Below, piece by piece: positions 36,809 to 48,029 of a DNA stretch of 64,000 bases; within the stretch, counting starts at the first letter, position 1; the number at the start of each line of letters is the position of its first letter. The translations under genes and the position numbers were made by a program. This DNA is from Rhodococcus sp. WMMA185. GTDB lineage: Bacteria > Actinomycetota > Actinomycetes > Mycobacteriales > Mycobacteriaceae. The stretch is taken from NCBI RefSeq assembly GCF_001767395.1, contig NZ_CP017014.1:1302001-1366000 (forward strand), given 5' to 3'. The notes beneath the pieces are model-generated. The model did no database searches, was not told where the DNA came from, and saw only the letters and a list, made by a program, of their open reading frames with translations.

Positions 36809-37078
36809 GTGGCACTGACCACCGAACAGAAGAAGCAGGTTCTGAGCGAGTACGGCCTGCACGAGACCGACACCGGTTCGCCGGAGGCGCAGGTGGCCAT
36901 GCTCACCAAGCGCATCGTCGATCTCACCGAACACCTCAAGACGCACAAGCACGACCACCACTCCCGCCGCGGCCTGCTGCTGCTGGTCGGACGACGTCGT
37001 CGCCTGCTCAAGTACGTCCAGAAGGTCGACATCGAGCGTTACCGCTCGCTGATCGAGCGCCTCGGACTGCGTCGCTGA
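36809..37078 (+). CDS. rpsO: Ribosomal protein S15
   Basis: The 89-aa 30S protein reads [35 protein letters not shown] at the start and [40 protein letters not shown] at the end, full length for the family. GTG 36809 has CCAGGAG 8 bases upstream. Followed by a strong terminator and then pnp, the classical rpsO-pnp order. Confidence 0.97.
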   Translation: MALTTEQKKQVLSEYGLHETDTGSPEAQVAMLTKRIVDLTEHLKTHKHDHHSRRGLLLLVGRRRRLLKYVQKVDIERYRSLIERLGLRR

Positions 37079-37118
37079 GTAAAGAAGACACGGCGATCGT
37101 TCGATCGCTGATCACTCC

Positions 37119-37164
37119 GATAGCCAGCGAGGCCTTGCCTAAACTGGGCCTCGCTGGCTATCGG
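37119..37164. terminator. Long hairpin between rpsO and pnp
   Basis: CGATAGCCAGCGAGGCC (37119-37135) pairs perfectly over 17 bp with GGCCTCGCTGGCTATCG (37148-37164) around a 12-base loop. It lies 40 bp after rpsO. It may act as a terminator or as a transcript stabiliser and processing site, as hairpins in rpsO-pnp do elsewhere. Confidence 0.85.
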
Positions 37165-37392
37165 CGTAGAGCTGCAGAGGGCAGCGCTACCGTACGCACC
37201 TGAGCTTGTGGTGTCGGTCTTCGGTAGTGGTTTTCCGGACCCGGTCCGGGGGACTTCGATCGACGACCGCCTCCGCAGAGCGGCATCCCGAATATTGAGA
37301 GGGGGATGTTCCTCGAGGTGCGCAGTTCTCGCCAGGAGGGCGAGAACGCCCGCGCGGGTACGGCGAAGACGAGAGGGAAGTGAAGAGAAGAG
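37165..37392 (+). promoter_or_regulatory. pnp 5' leader with hairpin
   Basis: This 228-bp leader contains GTTCTCGCC (37325-37333) pairing perfectly with GGCGAGAAC (37339-37347) around AGGAG, which places a Shine-Dalgarno-like sequence in the loop 46 bp before the pnp start. The actual ribosome site is GAAGAGAAGAG next to ATG 37393. Known pnp genes are autoregulated through leader hairpins cut by RNases; that is only an analogy here. Confidence 0.45.
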
Positions 37393-39660
37393 ATGACACA
37401 AGATTCCGCAGTAGAGGTCGATGAGGGCGTGTACGAATCCACCGCCGTGATCGACAACGGGTCCTTCGGTACCCGCACCATTCGTTTCGAGACCGGGCGC
37501 CTCGCACAGCAGGCCGCCGGAGCTGTCGTTGCGTACCTGGACGACGAGACCATGCTGCTGTCCGCCACGAGCGCCAGCAAACACCCCAAGGAACACTTCG
37601 ACTTCTTCCCGCTGACCGTGGATGTCGAGGAGCGGATGTACGCAGCGGGCCGGATTCCCGGCTCGTTCTTCCGTCGCGAGGGCCGTCCCTCCACGGACGC
37701 CATCCTCACCTGCCGACTGATCGACCGTCCGCTGCGCCCGTCGTTCGTCGACGGTCTGCGCAACGAGATCCAGGTCGTCGTCACGGTGATGAGCCTGAAC
37801 CCGCAGGACCTGTACGACGTGGTCGCTATCAATGCCGCGTCCGCCTCCACGCAGATCGCCGGACTGCCCTTCTCCGGCCCCGTCGGCGGTGTGCGGGTAG
37901 CGCTCATCACATCGGAGGAGAACAAGGCGGGCCAGTGGGTCGCATTTCCCACCACCTCGCAGCTCGAGAACGCCGTCTTCGACATGGTCGTCGCCGGTCG
38001 TATCGTTTCCGGCAGCGGTGACGGCGCCGACGTTGCGATCATGATGGTCGAGGCAGAGGCCACCGACAACGTGATCTCCATGATCGATGGCGGAGCGCAG
38101 GCGCCCACCGAGGCGATCGTGGCGGAAGGCCTCGAAGCGGCCAAGCCGTTCATCGCTCGCCTGTGCACCGCTCAGCAGCAGCTCGCAGCCAAGGCAGCGA
38201 AGCCCACCGGTGAGTTCCCCGTATTCCCGGCATATCAGGACGATGTCTTCGCAGCTGTCGAGGCCGCCGCGGCCGAGAAGCTGAGCGCTGCTCTGACGAT
38301 CGCGGGCAAGCAGGAGCGCGACGACAAGACCGACGAGGTCAAGGTCGAGGTCCTCGAGGAGGTTGCCTCGAACTTCGAGGGCCGGGAGAAGGAGATCGGC
38401 GCGGCGTTCCGGTCGCTGACCAAGAAGTTGGTGCGGCAGCGCATCCTGAGGGACCAGTTCCGCATCGACGGCCGTGGCATCGCGGACATCCGCTCACTGT
38501 CGGCGGAGGTTGCCCTCGTTCCGCGAGCACACGGGTCGGCACTGTTCGAGCGCGGCGAAACCCAGATCCTGGGTGTCACCACCCTCGACATGGTCAAGAT
38601 GGCGCAGCAGGTCGATTCGCTGGGCCCTGAAACCAGCAAGCGCTACATGCATCACTACAACTTCCCGCCCTACTCCACCGGTGAGACGGGCCGCGTCGGT
38701 TCGCCGAAGCGCCGTGAGATCGGTCACGGAGCGCTGGCTGAGCGGGCACTGATGCCGGTGCTGCCCAGCGTCGAGGAGTTCCCGTATGCGATCCGCCAGG
38801 TCTCGGAGGCCCTCAGCTCCAACGGCTCGACGTCGATGGGCTCTGTGTGCGCTTCTACGCTCGCGCTGCTCAACGCTGGGGTACCGCTGAAGGCTCCGGT
38901 CGCCGGCATCGCGATGGGCCTGGTGTCCGATCAGGTCGACGGCGAGACCCGCTATGTCGCATTGACCGACATCCTCGGCGCCGAGGATGCATTCGGCGAC
39001 ATGGACTTCAAGGTCGCGGGAACAAAGGACTTCGTCACCGCACTGCAGCTCGACACCAAGCTCGATGGAATTCCGTCGCAGGTGCTCGCCGGCGCGCTCT
39101 CACAGGCCAAGGATGCTCGGGCGACGATCCTCGAGGTCATGGCAGAGGCCATCGACAGCCCGGACGAGATGAGTCCCTTCGCGCCGCGGGTGACGGCGAT
39201 CAAGGTCCCCGTCGACAAGATCGGTGAGGTCATCGGCCCCAAGGGCAAGATGATCAACTCGATCACCGAGGAGACCGGCGCCAACATCTCCATCGAGGAC
39301 GACGGCACGGTCTACGTCGGTGCCTCTGATGGCCCTTCCGCGCAGGCCGCGATCGACAAGATCAACGCCATCGCCAACCCGCAGCTGCCCAAGGTGGGCG
39401 AGCGGTTCCTCGGCACGGTTGTCAAGACCACTGCCTTTGGTGCGTTCGTCTCGCTCCTTCCGGGTCGGGACGGGTTGGTGCACATCTCGAAGTTGGGTAG
39501 CGGCAAGCGCATCGCCAAGGTCGAGGACGTCGTGAGCGTCGGCTCGAAGCTGCGTGTCGAGATTGCCGACATCGACAACCGCGGCAAGATCTCACTGGTC
39601 CCTGTCGAGGAAGAGGGCGCGGCTCCGGCCGAGCAGGCCGAAGAAGTGACTGCTGAGTAG
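37393..39660 (+). CDS. pnp: Polyribonucleotide nucleotidyltransferase
   Basis: Trimeric phosphorolytic 3'-5' exoribonuclease of 755 aa. Layout: first RNase PH domain (about 20-150, with [26 protein letters not shown]), helical linker, second RNase PH domain carrying the active site ([25 protein letters not shown] and [23 protein letters not shown]), KH domain ([26 protein letters not shown]) and S1 domain ([29 protein letters not shown]). All expected domains are present. Actinobacterial versions also make guanosine pentaphosphate (gpsI). Confidence 0.97.
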   Translation: MTQDSAVEVDEGVYESTAVIDNGSFGTRTIRFETGRLAQQAAGAVVAYLDDETMLLSATSASKHPKEHFDFFPLTVDVEERMYAAGRIPGSFFRREGRPSTDAILTCRLIDRPLRPSFVDGLRNEIQVVVTVMSLNPQDLYDVVAINAASASTQIAGLPFSGPVGGVRVALITSEENKAGQWVAFPTTSQLENAVFDMVVAGRIVSGSGDGADVAIMMVEAEATDNVISMIDGGAQAPTEAIVAEGLEAAKPFIARLCTAQQQLAAKAAKPTGEFPVFPAYQDDVFAAVEAAAAEKLSAALTIAGKQERDDKTDEVKVEVLEEVASNFEGREKEIGAAFRSLTKKLVRQRILRDQFRIDGRGIADIRSLSAEVALVPRAHGSALFERGETQILGVTTLDMVKMAQQVDSLGPETSKRYMHHYNFPPYSTGETGRVGSPKRREIGHGALAERALMPVLPSVEEFPYAIRQVSEALSSNGSTSMGSVCASTLALLNAGVPLKAPVAGIAMGLVSDQVDGETRYVALTDILGAEDAFGDMDFKVAGTKDFVTALQLDTKLDGIPSQVLAGALSQAKDARATILEVMAEAIDSPDEMSPFAPRVTAIKVPVDKIGEVIGPKGKMINSITEETGANISIEDDGTVYVGASDGPSAQAAIDKINAIANPQLPKVGERFLGTVVKTTAFGAFVSLLPGRDGLVHISKLGSGKRIAKVEDVVSVGSKLRVEIADIDNRGKISLVPVEEEGAAPAEQAEEVTAE

Positions 39661-39686
39661 TAGTTCCCCTCCCAACAACGAACAGG

Positions 39687-39715
39687 CGGCCCCGCGCGAT
39701 TCTCGTGCGGGGCCG
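39687..39715. terminator. Hairpin terminator after pnp
   Basis: CGGCCCCGC (39687-39695) pairs with GCGGGGCCG (39707-39715); a pyrimidine-rich TCGGTCTCTTTC follows. It lies 27 bp after the pnp stop. The rest of the gap to 39914 shows no gene. Confidence 0.8.
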
Positions 39716-39914
39716 TCGGTCTCTTTCGCTCATCTGCCGAGATCGGTGTGCACAGATATGTGCGGACCTGCTCGCCGATCCGCGCGATCGGGCATCCGGA
39801 CGTGCGATCGAAAAGCACGCGGCTGGAAAAGAGCTGGTAGGAACGCTGCTGGCCAATTTCCACACCGGCTGACTTGTTCATCCGGTGTTACATTCGATGG
39901 TGTGATCTCAGACG

Positions 39915-41585
39915 GTGTGGTGTGGCTCGGTCCAGTGGCGAACCTGCGGGAACAGGCCCCGTTACGACAGCCGGTGGCACCGTAGCGTGCGCCCGCAGAG
40001 AGGCCGATCTCGGGCGGAGTCGAATCGCAGTCCTGGCGGAGGGGGTGCCCGGGGGGTCCACGACACCCGGACTGCCCGCCTCGAACAAGCAGGTGATCGC
40101 CGCACACCGAGACGTGGTCGGTTGGCCGCGTTGCGCGCACCGGTAGCGACCCTGTCGGCGGCGCTGCTCATCACAACCGGAGTCGGGTGGTGGGGCCAAT
40201 CGAATCTTGCGAGCGGGTTCGCCACATCGGACGCCCTCGGCGCAGATGCACCGAGCTCGAGCGGGGGTTCGACGAACATCTTGTTGATGGGACTCGACTC
40301 CCGTAAGGACCAGCAGGGAAACGATCTGCCGCAACAAGTGCTCGACCAACTCCACGCCGGCGACAGCAGTGTCGGCGGCTACAACACCAACACCTTGATC
40401 CTCGTGCACATACCCGGGGATGGCGGGAGGCCCACGGCCTTCTCGATTCCGCGTGACGACTACGTCGCCGTCAGCGGGATCCCGGGCAATGACCACGTCA
40501 AGATCAAAGAGGCCTATGGGCTGAAGAAGGCTGCTGTCGAAGAGGATTTGCGAGCCCAGGGTGTGACCGACAAGGCCACTCTCGAGACCAGGGGCCGCGA
40601 GGCGGGCCGCGCATCCACCCTCGCAACAGTGCGGAACCTTGTCGGCGTTCCGATCGATCGGTTCGCCGAGGTCAATCTGGCAGGGTTCTACGACTTCACC
40701 AATGCGCTCGGAGGAGTGGACGTGTGCCTCAACCACGCGGTGCACGACAGCTTTTCCGGTGCCAACTTCCCCGCGGGCGAACAAAGACTCGACGCGGCAC
40801 AAGCATTGGCGTTCGTTCGTCAACGTCACGGCCTCGAGAACGGTGATCTCGATCGCACACACCGTCAGCAGGCCTTCCTGGTGTCTGTGGCGCACGAGCT
40901 CGAGAAGACCGGGACGTTCACCAATATCGGCAAGCTCCGAGCCCTCGTCGAGGCGGCGCAGGAGAATATCGTGTTCTCATCGGGCTGGGATCTCGTCGAC
41001 TTCGCCCAGCAAGTCGGGAAGATCGCGGGGGATGTCGAGTTCCAGACCCTCCCTGTGGTGCGATACGACGTGATCGACGGACAGGACGTGAACATCGTCG
41101 ACCCCGTCGAGATCAAATCGATTGTGCGCACCGCCTTCGGAGAAGAGCCGGCGCCTCAGAGCACCACGGCGAAACCGTCGAGCACCGTCGACGTCTTCAA
41201 CGCCGGTACCGAGGATGGTCTCGCGAGCAGAGTGTCTTCGGTTCTGGGGAGCCACGGATACACCCGTGGAGAGGTCGGGAACGACGAGAACGGGCCGAGC
41301 CTGATTTCCTCGATCTCGTACGGATCCGGCGCCGAATCCGACGCCGAGGCCGTGGGCACGCTGCTGGATCTGGCCGCGACCCCCGACTCGGACGTCTCGC
41401 CCGGCCGTATTCGGGTCGTCCTCGGATCCGACTTCACCATGCCGGAATCTTCCGCGCAGTCACGGGGTGGGCAAGAGTCCGGGGCGGCGCCGAGTCCGCT
41501 CACGTCCTCGTCAGATGCAGATGTTCCGCCCCCACCTGACCAGGGCGGTGTTATCACCGGATACGGTGTGCCGTGCGTCGACTGA
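39915..41585 (+). CDS. LytR-CpsA-Psr (LCP) family cell-envelope ligase
   Basis: LCP enzymes attach polymers such as arabinogalactan to peptidoglycan from the outer face of the membrane. One helix (VATLSAALLITTGVGWWGQ, about 77-95) anchors the protein. The LCP domain has NILLMGLDSRKDQ, TDTLILVHI-like NTNTLILVHIPGDGGRPTAFSIPRDDYV, DHVKIKEAYG and FVRQRHGLENGDLDRTHRQQAF. A LytR C-terminal domain (about 425-510, STVDVFNAGTEDGLASRVSSVL) and a Ser/Pro tail follow. The start is uncertain: the 75 residues before the helix are Arg-rich and lack a clear ribosome site, so a GTG/TTG nearer 40100 is possible. Confidence 0.85.
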   Translation: MWCGSVQWRTCGNRPRYDSRWHRSVRPQRGRSRAESNRSPGGGGARGVHDTRTARLEQAGDRRTPRRGRLAALRAPVATLSAALLITTGVGWWGQSNLASGFATSDALGADAPSSSGGSTNILLMGLDSRKDQQGNDLPQQVLDQLHAGDSSVGGYNTNTLILVHIPGDGGRPTAFSIPRDDYVAVSGIPGNDHVKIKEAYGLKKAAVEEDLRAQGVTDKATLETRGREAGRASTLATVRNLVGVPIDRFAEVNLAGFYDFTNALGGVDVCLNHAVHDSFSGANFPAGEQRLDAAQALAFVRQRHGLENGDLDRTHRQQAFLVSVAHELEKTGTFTNIGKLRALVEAAQENIVFSSGWDLVDFAQQVGKIAGDVEFQTLPVVRYDVIDGQDVNIVDPVEIKSIVRTAFGEEPAPQSTTAKPSSTVDVFNAGTEDGLASRVSSVLGSHGYTRGEVGNDENGPSLISSISYGSGAESDAEAVGTLLDLAATPDSDVSPGRIRVVLGSDFTMPESSAQSRGGQESGAAPSPLTSSSDADVPPPPDQGGVITGYGVPCVD

Positions 41586-41736
41586 TCTAAGAGTTCGTTG
41601 TGCACCCTGGCCGAGACCAGGCCGCAGATTCGTGCACGGGTGCACCCACGAGTCTGGTGAGCGATGGTCGGACGCCGAGTGTAGAGTTTTGGCGTTCGCA
41701 AGACGCCCAGCTTCCGAGGACTGCTGAACCACTTTC

Positions 41737-43083
41737 ATGGCGAAGACTGATCGCAATCGCGCTGCGTTGCTCGCACAAGCACCCAACTTGGCTGAACCCG
41801 ACACCGGGGTCAGGCGCACTGTGCTTCCCGGCGGGCTCCGGGTAGTCACCGAATACGTCCCAGGCGTCAGATCCGCTTCTGTGGGCATCTGGGTCGGTGT
41901 CGGATCTCGCGACGAACAACCCACGGTCGCCGGCGCCGCGCATTTCCTCGAACATCTGCTGTTCAAGGCCACCCCGTCGCGCAGTGCCCTCGACATTGCG
42001 CAGGTAATGGACGGCGTCGGGGGAGAGCTCAACGCGTTCACGTCAAAGGAACACACGTGTTTCTACGCGCACGTGCTCGATGACGACCTCGGACTCGCCA
42101 TCGATCTGGTCAGTGACGTGGTCCTGCGCGGCCGTTGTCTAGCCGCTGATGTCGACGTCGAACGTCAGGTGGTTCTGGAAGAGATCGCGATGCGCGACGA
42201 CGATCCGGAAGACCTGCTCGGCGACGCCTTCCTGACCGCGCTCTACGGCGACCATCCCGTCGGTCGACCGGTGATCGGCAGTGTCGGGTCCATCGAATCG
42301 ATGACGAGAAGCCAGCTTCACTCCTTCCACGGTCGCCGCTACAGGCCGCAGCGCATGGTGGTCGCCGTCGCGGGGAACGTCGAGCACGAGTCGACGGTCG
42401 AGTTGGTGCGACGCGCATTCGCCGGGCACATCGAGTCGGCGACCGAACCCGCGCCGCGCCGCGCCGGAACGCTGCGTCTACGGACCCAGCCGACCCTCAG
42501 CCTGACCAACCGGGACAGCGAACAGGTGCACCTCGCGCTCGGGGTGCGCGCGTTCGGACGCCACGAGCCGCACCGGTGGGCGCTGTCAGTGCTCAACACG
42601 GCGGTAGGGGGCGGACTCAGTTCAAGGCTCTTCCAAGAAGTTCGAGAGATCCGGGGGTTGGCGTATTCGGTGTACTCGAGCATCGATACCTTCGCCGACA
42701 CCGGGGCATTCTCCATCTACGCTGGGTGCCAGCCGGAGAACCTCGGGGAAGTTGCTGCGGTCATTCGTGAGGTGCTGTCCAATGTCGCTTCCGAGGGAAT
42801 CTCGGACGCAGAGTGTGCACGCGCCAAGGGATCATTGCGGGGCGGCCTGGTCCTAGGACTCGAGGATTCGGGCTCTCGGATGCATCGCATCGGCCGGAGT
42901 GAACTGAATTACGGCAGTCATCGCAGCATCACCGAGACTCTGGCCAAGATCGATGCTGTCACGCCAGAAGAGGTTCGCGACGTCGCGAGGCTGCTCCTGA
43001 AACGTTCGTTCGGGGCCGCCGTGGTCGGACCGTATCGGCGCAAGCGAGACCTTCCCGCCTCGGTACGTGGCATTGTCCGGTAA
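41737..43083 (+). CDS. M16-family zinc peptidase (processing-peptidase-like)
   Basis: A 448-aa protein with the inverted zinc motif HFLEHLLFK (HxxEH) near residue 69, the downstream metal-ligand Glu in EEIAMRDDDPEDLLGDAF, and the C-terminal LSSRLFQEVREIRGLAYSVYSSID with the conserved Arg/Tyr of the second half. Single-chain size matches bacterial PepR/YmxG-type peptidases rather than fused 900-aa forms. Natural substrates are unknown. ATG 41737 follows a weakly structured 150-bp gap after the LCP gene; the position just downstream of pnp is conserved in actinobacteria. Confidence 0.92.
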   Translation: MAKTDRNRAALLAQAPNLAEPDTGVRRTVLPGGLRVVTEYVPGVRSASVGIWVGVGSRDEQPTVAGAAHFLEHLLFKATPSRSALDIAQVMDGVGGELNAFTSKEHTCFYAHVLDDDLGLAIDLVSDVVLRGRCLAADVDVERQVVLEEIAMRDDDPEDLLGDAFLTALYGDHPVGRPVIGSVGSIESMTRSQLHSFHGRRYRPQRMVVAVAGNVEHESTVELVRRAFAGHIESATEPAPRRAGTLRLRTQPTLSLTNRDSEQVHLALGVRAFGRHEPHRWALSVLNTAVGGGLSSRLFQEVREIRGLAYSVYSSIDTFADTGAFSIYAGCQPENLGEVAAVIREVLSNVASEGISDAECARAKGSLRGGLVLGLEDSGSRMHRIGRSELNYGSHRSITETLAKIDAVTPEEVRDVARLLLKRSFGAAVVGPYRRKRDLPASVRGIVR

Positions 43084-43116
43084 CGCGAATTCGCCGAGCA
43101 AGGGGGAGAGCACGAG

Positions 43117-44223
43117 ATGAAGATTCGTGGAGCGGTACTCGAGGAGATCGGCAGACCACGCCCCTACGCTGCGTCCGCGCCCATATCGATCGCAGAACTC
43201 GACCTCGAGGAACCACGTGCGGACGAGATCCTCGTCCGGATCGAGGCCGCCGGCCTGTGCCACTCGGATCTGTCCGTTGTCGACGGCAACAGGGTTCGAC
43301 CGGTCCCGATGCTGCTCGGGCACGAAGCGGCGGGGCGGATCGCGGCACTCGGCGACGGTGTCGACGACCTCACGATCGGCCAGCGGGTCGTCATGACGTT
43401 CCTTCCTCGCTGCGGAGAGTGTGAAGGTTGTGCCACCGAAGGCAAGATCCCGTGCGCGGCCGGCAGCAAGGCGAACAACGAGGGAACGCTACTCGGCGGA
43501 GGGTCACGGCTGCGGCGTGGCGACGATCTCGTGCGTCATCATCTCGGAGTGTCCGCATTCGCGACGCACGCGGTCGTCAGCAGGCGGTCGGTCGTACCGG
43601 TCGGAGACGACGTCCCCGCAGACGTCGCAGCGGTCCTCGGATGCGCAGTTGTCACCGGCGGCGGCGCGGTCCTCAACGAGGCAGGTCCCGTTCAAGGACG
43701 AGCGGTCATGGTCATCGGCCTCGGCGGTGTGGGCATGGCAGCGATCCTCACCGCGGTTTCACGCGGCGCCGGGGAGGTGATCGGCGTCGACTCCGTTCCC
43801 GAGAAACTCGAAGTCGCACGCGAACTCGGTGCGACTTCCGTCTACACACCCGCCGAGCTAGAGGAGTCGGGCTTGCGGGCACCCATCGTGATCGAGGCTG
43901 TGGGAAGTGTACGAGCATTCGAATCCGCTGTCCGCGCAACCGCTCCCGGCGGCAAGACGATCACCGTTGGATTGCCGTCGCCGGATGCGCTCTCATCGAT
44001 CTCGCCACTGGCGTTGGTGGCCGAGTCCCGCACGATCAGCGGCAGCTATCTCGGGTCTGCGGTTCCGTCGAGAGACATTCCGATCTATGAGGAACTCTGG
44101 CGCTCCGGAAAGCTCCCGGTGGAGAAACTCATCTCTTCACGCATTGCCCTCGACGACATCAACCGGGGCATGGACGAACTTGCCGACGGCAACGCGATCC
44201 GCCAGATCATCTCTTTCGACTGA
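43117..44223 (+). CDS. Zinc-dependent alcohol dehydrogenase (MDR superfamily)
   Basis: A 368-aa dehydrogenase. Catalytic zinc ligands are in AAGLCHSDLSV and LGHEAAGRI; the structural zinc lobe is complete, C-GEC-EGC-ATEGKIPC. The NAD(H)-binding fold has VMVIGLGGVGMAAIL and GVDSVPEKLEVARELGA (Asp at the end of the second strand suggests NAD rather than NADP). LISSRIALDDINRGMDELADGNAIRQII is the usual C-terminus of class III-like/aryl-alcohol enzymes. Substrate not readable. RBS GGGGGAGAG before ATG 43117, 33 bp after the peptidase gene. Confidence 0.9.
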   Translation: MKIRGAVLEEIGRPRPYAASAPISIAELDLEEPRADEILVRIEAAGLCHSDLSVVDGNRVRPVPMLLGHEAAGRIAALGDGVDDLTIGQRVVMTFLPRCGECEGCATEGKIPCAAGSKANNEGTLLGGGSRLRRGDDLVRHHLGVSAFATHAVVSRRSVVPVGDDVPADVAAVLGCAVVTGGGAVLNEAGPVQGRAVMVIGLGGVGMAAILTAVSRGAGEVIGVDSVPEKLEVARELGATSVYTPAELEESGLRAPIVIEAVGSVRAFESAVRATAPGGKTITVGLPSPDALSSISPLALVAESRTISGSYLGSAVPSRDIPIYEELWRSGKLPVEKLISSRIALDDINRGMDELADGNAIRQIISFD

Positions 44224-44283
44224 CCCTGAAGTGCTGGATCCGATAGACGGACGCCCTGTGGGCGCCAACTGGCAATTGCGTAG

Positions 44284-45560
<1,277 letters not shown>

Positions 45561-45626
45561 GTGCGGTCGTACGCTAGCGGGTGTGAAGTCACTACTCGTC
45601 GTCCAGTGTGTGCCGGGATCAGCGCC

Positions 45627-46079
45627 GTGAAACGGCTCCTGATCATCCATCACACACCGTCGCCGTTCATGCAGGCCATGTTCGAAGCCGCGGTGTCCGG
45701 CGCTACGGACCCAGAGATCGAGGGTGTTGAGGTCGTGCGCCGTGCGGCGCTGGCGGTCACGCCTACCGACGTACTGGAGGCCGATGGCTATCTGCTCGGT
45801 ACTCCGGCCAACCTCGGGTATATGAGCGGCGCTCTGAAGCACGCGTTCGATGTCGTCTACTACCCATGCCTCGACTCCACGCGCGGGCGACCGTTCGGGC
45901 TCTACGTCCACGGCAACGAAGGCACCGAAGGTGCGGAGAGGGGCGTCACGTCGATCACCACCGGGCTCGGTTGGGAGAAGGTCGCCGACTACGTGGTTGT
46001 GTCGGGCAAGCCGACCAAAGGCGATCTCGAAGCGTGTTGGGAGCTCGGCGCGACCGTGGCGGCGCGGCTGATGGACTGA
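45627..46079 (+). CDS. Flavodoxin-like NAD(P)H-dependent oxidoreductase
   Basis: A 150-aa flavodoxin-fold protein: KRLLIIHHTPSPFMQAMFEA (phosphate-binding loop), DGYLLGTPANLGYMSGALKHAFDVVYY (FMN re-face loop typical of the WrbA/NAD(P)H oxidoreductase group) and GLYVHGNEGTEGAERGVTSITTGLGWEKV. It probably binds FMN, and the reaction is not determined. GTG 45627 is used; the in-frame region before it lies in a short gap after the membrane-protein gene. Confidence 0.87.
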   Translation: MKRLLIIHHTPSPFMQAMFEAAVSGATDPEIEGVEVVRRAALAVTPTDVLEADGYLLGTPANLGYMSGALKHAFDVVYYPCLDSTRGRPFGLYVHGNEGTEGAERGVTSITTGLGWEKVADYVVVSGKPTKGDLEACWELGATVAARLMD

Positions 46080-46210
46080 TCCGCACGAGAGCAATCCGGT
46101 CGTCAGACGCGGCAGAGGCCGTCGCTGACGAACAGTACGGCGAGCGGATACAGGCCGAGGGGATGCGTCGTACGTCTGGCATTGTCGGTGTCGGATGGCA
46201 TGCTGCGAAC

Positions 46211-47434
46211 ATGCGTGAGATGACTGCTGCCGCGGCACGGAGAGCGGCGCTCTTGGCCCAGGGCTTCGCCGACAAGGAGCCCGCCACGACGCCGACGCGA
46301 CGGCATGTCCGGTCGGTCCTCGGCCGGATACGGCTGTTCCAGATCGATTCCGTCTCGGTGGCGGTGCGTGCGCACTACATGCCGCTGTTCAGCCGTGTAG
46401 GCGAGTACGACCGCGGGTTGGTCGACTCGGCTGCCTGGTCGCACACCACCCGATCGCCGCGCCTACTGACCGAGTACTGGGCGCACGAGGCCGCATTCAT
46501 TCCGATCGAGGACTGGCCACTGATGCGTTGGCGCATGGAAAGATATCAGCGCGGGCGGCATGCGGGAGAGGCTCGTGTGCTCGACCGCAATCCGACTCTC
46601 GCAGCAGATGTGCTGGACGTGATCGGCGCGGTGGGCGCTTGCAGCGCCCGCGACGTGGAGAGGCACCTCGAGGTCGATCAGGTCGGCCGTAAGGGGTCGT
46701 GGTGGGATCGCAGCGAGACCAAGATGGTGTGCGAGCAGTTGTTCGCCTCGGGTGCTCTCGCCGTGGACAAGCGGGTTGCGTTCACTCGACACTACGACCT
46801 CATCGAGCGTGTTCTGCCGGAATCGGTTCGTGCCGAGCAGGTTCCGATGGAGGATGCGATACGCGGCCTCGTACAGCGATCTGCACGGGCTCTGGGTGTG
46901 GCCACCGAATCGGACTTGCGCGACTACTACCGCCTGTCCAGGGCGGAGACGGCACCGGCCATCGAGGATCTCGTCGAGGACGGCGTGCTCGAGCGGGTGA
47001 GGGTACGCGGCTGGGACGCACCGGCATTCCGTCACCGCGATGTTCGCGTTCCCCGGCGGGTGGACGCGGCCGTATTGCTGAGTCCGTTCGATCCGCTGGT
47101 CTTCTGTCGCCCCAGAACGGAGCGGGTCTTCGATTTCCGCTATCGCCTGGAGATCTACACCCCTGCCCACAAGCGAGTTCACGGATACTACGTTTTCCCG
47201 TTCCTGATGGATGGCGAGTTGGTGGCGAGGGTCGATCTCGCGGCGAATCGGCCGTCGAAGGTGCTCGAGGTGCGGTCCGCCTTCGTGGAACCCGGTCAAC
47301 GCCCGGAGCGCGTGGTGGACGCCCTTCTCCCCGAACTACGAAGGATGGCAGCGTGGTTGGGACTTGACGAGGTCAAGGTGGACGACCGAGGTGACCTCGC
47401 CGCCCTCCTCGCGGCCGAGGCGACGCGGCCGTGA
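46211..47434 (+). CDS. Winged-helix protein, YcaQ/AlkX-type DNA glycosylase family
   Basis: A 407-aa HTH_42-family protein. ARRAALLAQGF and RRHVRSVLGRIRLFQIDSVSVAVRAHYMPLFSRVG carry the QxD (QID) motif that is catalytic in YcaQ, an interstrand-crosslink and N7-alkylguanine glycosylase. TEYWAHEAAFIPIEDWPLMRWRM and LSPFDPLVFCRPRTERVFDFRYRLEIYTPAHKRVHGYYVFPFL are further family signatures. A role in alkylation repair is inferred. ATG 46211 (or 46220) is the likely start; the frame upstream to 45866 overlaps the flavodoxin-like gene. Confidence 0.87.
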   Translation: MREMTAAAARRAALLAQGFADKEPATTPTRRHVRSVLGRIRLFQIDSVSVAVRAHYMPLFSRVGEYDRGLVDSAAWSHTTRSPRLLTEYWAHEAAFIPIEDWPLMRWRMERYQRGRHAGEARVLDRNPTLAADVLDVIGAVGACSARDVERHLEVDQVGRKGSWWDRSETKMVCEQLFASGALAVDKRVAFTRHYDLIERVLPESVRAEQVPMEDAIRGLVQRSARALGVATESDLRDYYRLSRAETAPAIEDLVEDGVLERVRVRGWDAPAFRHRDVRVPRRVDAAVLLSPFDPLVFCRPRTERVFDFRYRLEIYTPAHKRVHGYYVFPFLMDGELVARVDLAANRPSKVLEVRSAFVEPGQRPERVVDALLPELRRMAAWLGLDEVKVDDRGDLAALLAAEATRP

Positions 47435-47494
47435 GGGCCTGCTCAGCACGATCGCTCGGGCGCTGCTCGGCACGACCGCGAGGAGGGTAAGGGG

Positions 47495-47929
47495 CTACAT
47501 GCTCTCGATGAACTTCGTCAGGCCCTTGCTGGCGGTCTCGAGTGCGGTCTTTTGCGCCTTCTTCACGAGGAACCCGGGCAGTGGGATCTTCGGATCGATT
47601 GTCAACTCGAAGGTCACCTTCGTGCCCGCACCGGAGCCGGTGAGGACGTACGAGCCGTCCTGCGTGTTCTGCTGAGTACTTTCGACCAGACGCCACGACA
47701 CCGTGTCGTTACCGCCGAAGGTGTACTCGACCACCTGCTCGTCGTTGATGCCGAGGATCGAGACTTGCATCCGGACGCGGTTGGGGCGGCCGTCTTCGTG
47801 CGTGCTCTCGATCGTGACCGACTTGTGCGGGGAGGACCACTCGGGCAGGCGATCCACAGCAGCGATCGCAGCCATTACCGTGGCCGGATCTGCCTTGATT
47901 TCGAATTCCTTGGTGCCGGAAACGGCCAT
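47495..47929 (-). CDS. SRPBCC/START-like lipid-binding-fold protein
   Basis: A 144-aa single-domain protein: MAVSGTKEFEIKADPATVMAAIAAVDRLPEWSSPHKSVTIES at the start, QVSILGINDEQVVEYTFGGNDTVSWRLVES in the middle and the long C-terminal helix KKAQKTALETASKGLTKFIESM. This is the helix-grip fold of polyketide cyclase/COQ10-like proteins, which bind hydrophobic ligands. Ligand unknown. ATG 47929 follows GAGCGAGAAA. It is convergent with the YcaQ-like gene and lies downstream of the RHH gene on the same strand. Confidence 0.83.
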   Translation of the reverse strand: MAVSGTKEFEIKADPATVMAAIAAVDRLPEWSSPHKSVTIESTHEDGRPNRVRMQVSILGINDEQVVEYTFGGNDTVSWRLVESTQQNTQDGSYVLTGSGAGTKVTFELTIDPKIPLPGFLVKKAQKTALETASKGLTKFIESM

Positions 47930-48029
47930 ATTTTCTCGCTCCTTCGAGCCAGTGGCGACTCTCACCGTGTGGCTGATGCGACGTAATTACATCACCGTTG
48001 CGCTTGACGCGCGGAGTGAGTACTCACGT

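Noticed and set aside
39874..40146. Separate 90-aa gene before the LCP gene
   Set aside because: It overlaps the LCP frame, has no ribosome site and looks like a shadow of the uncertain LCP N-terminus.
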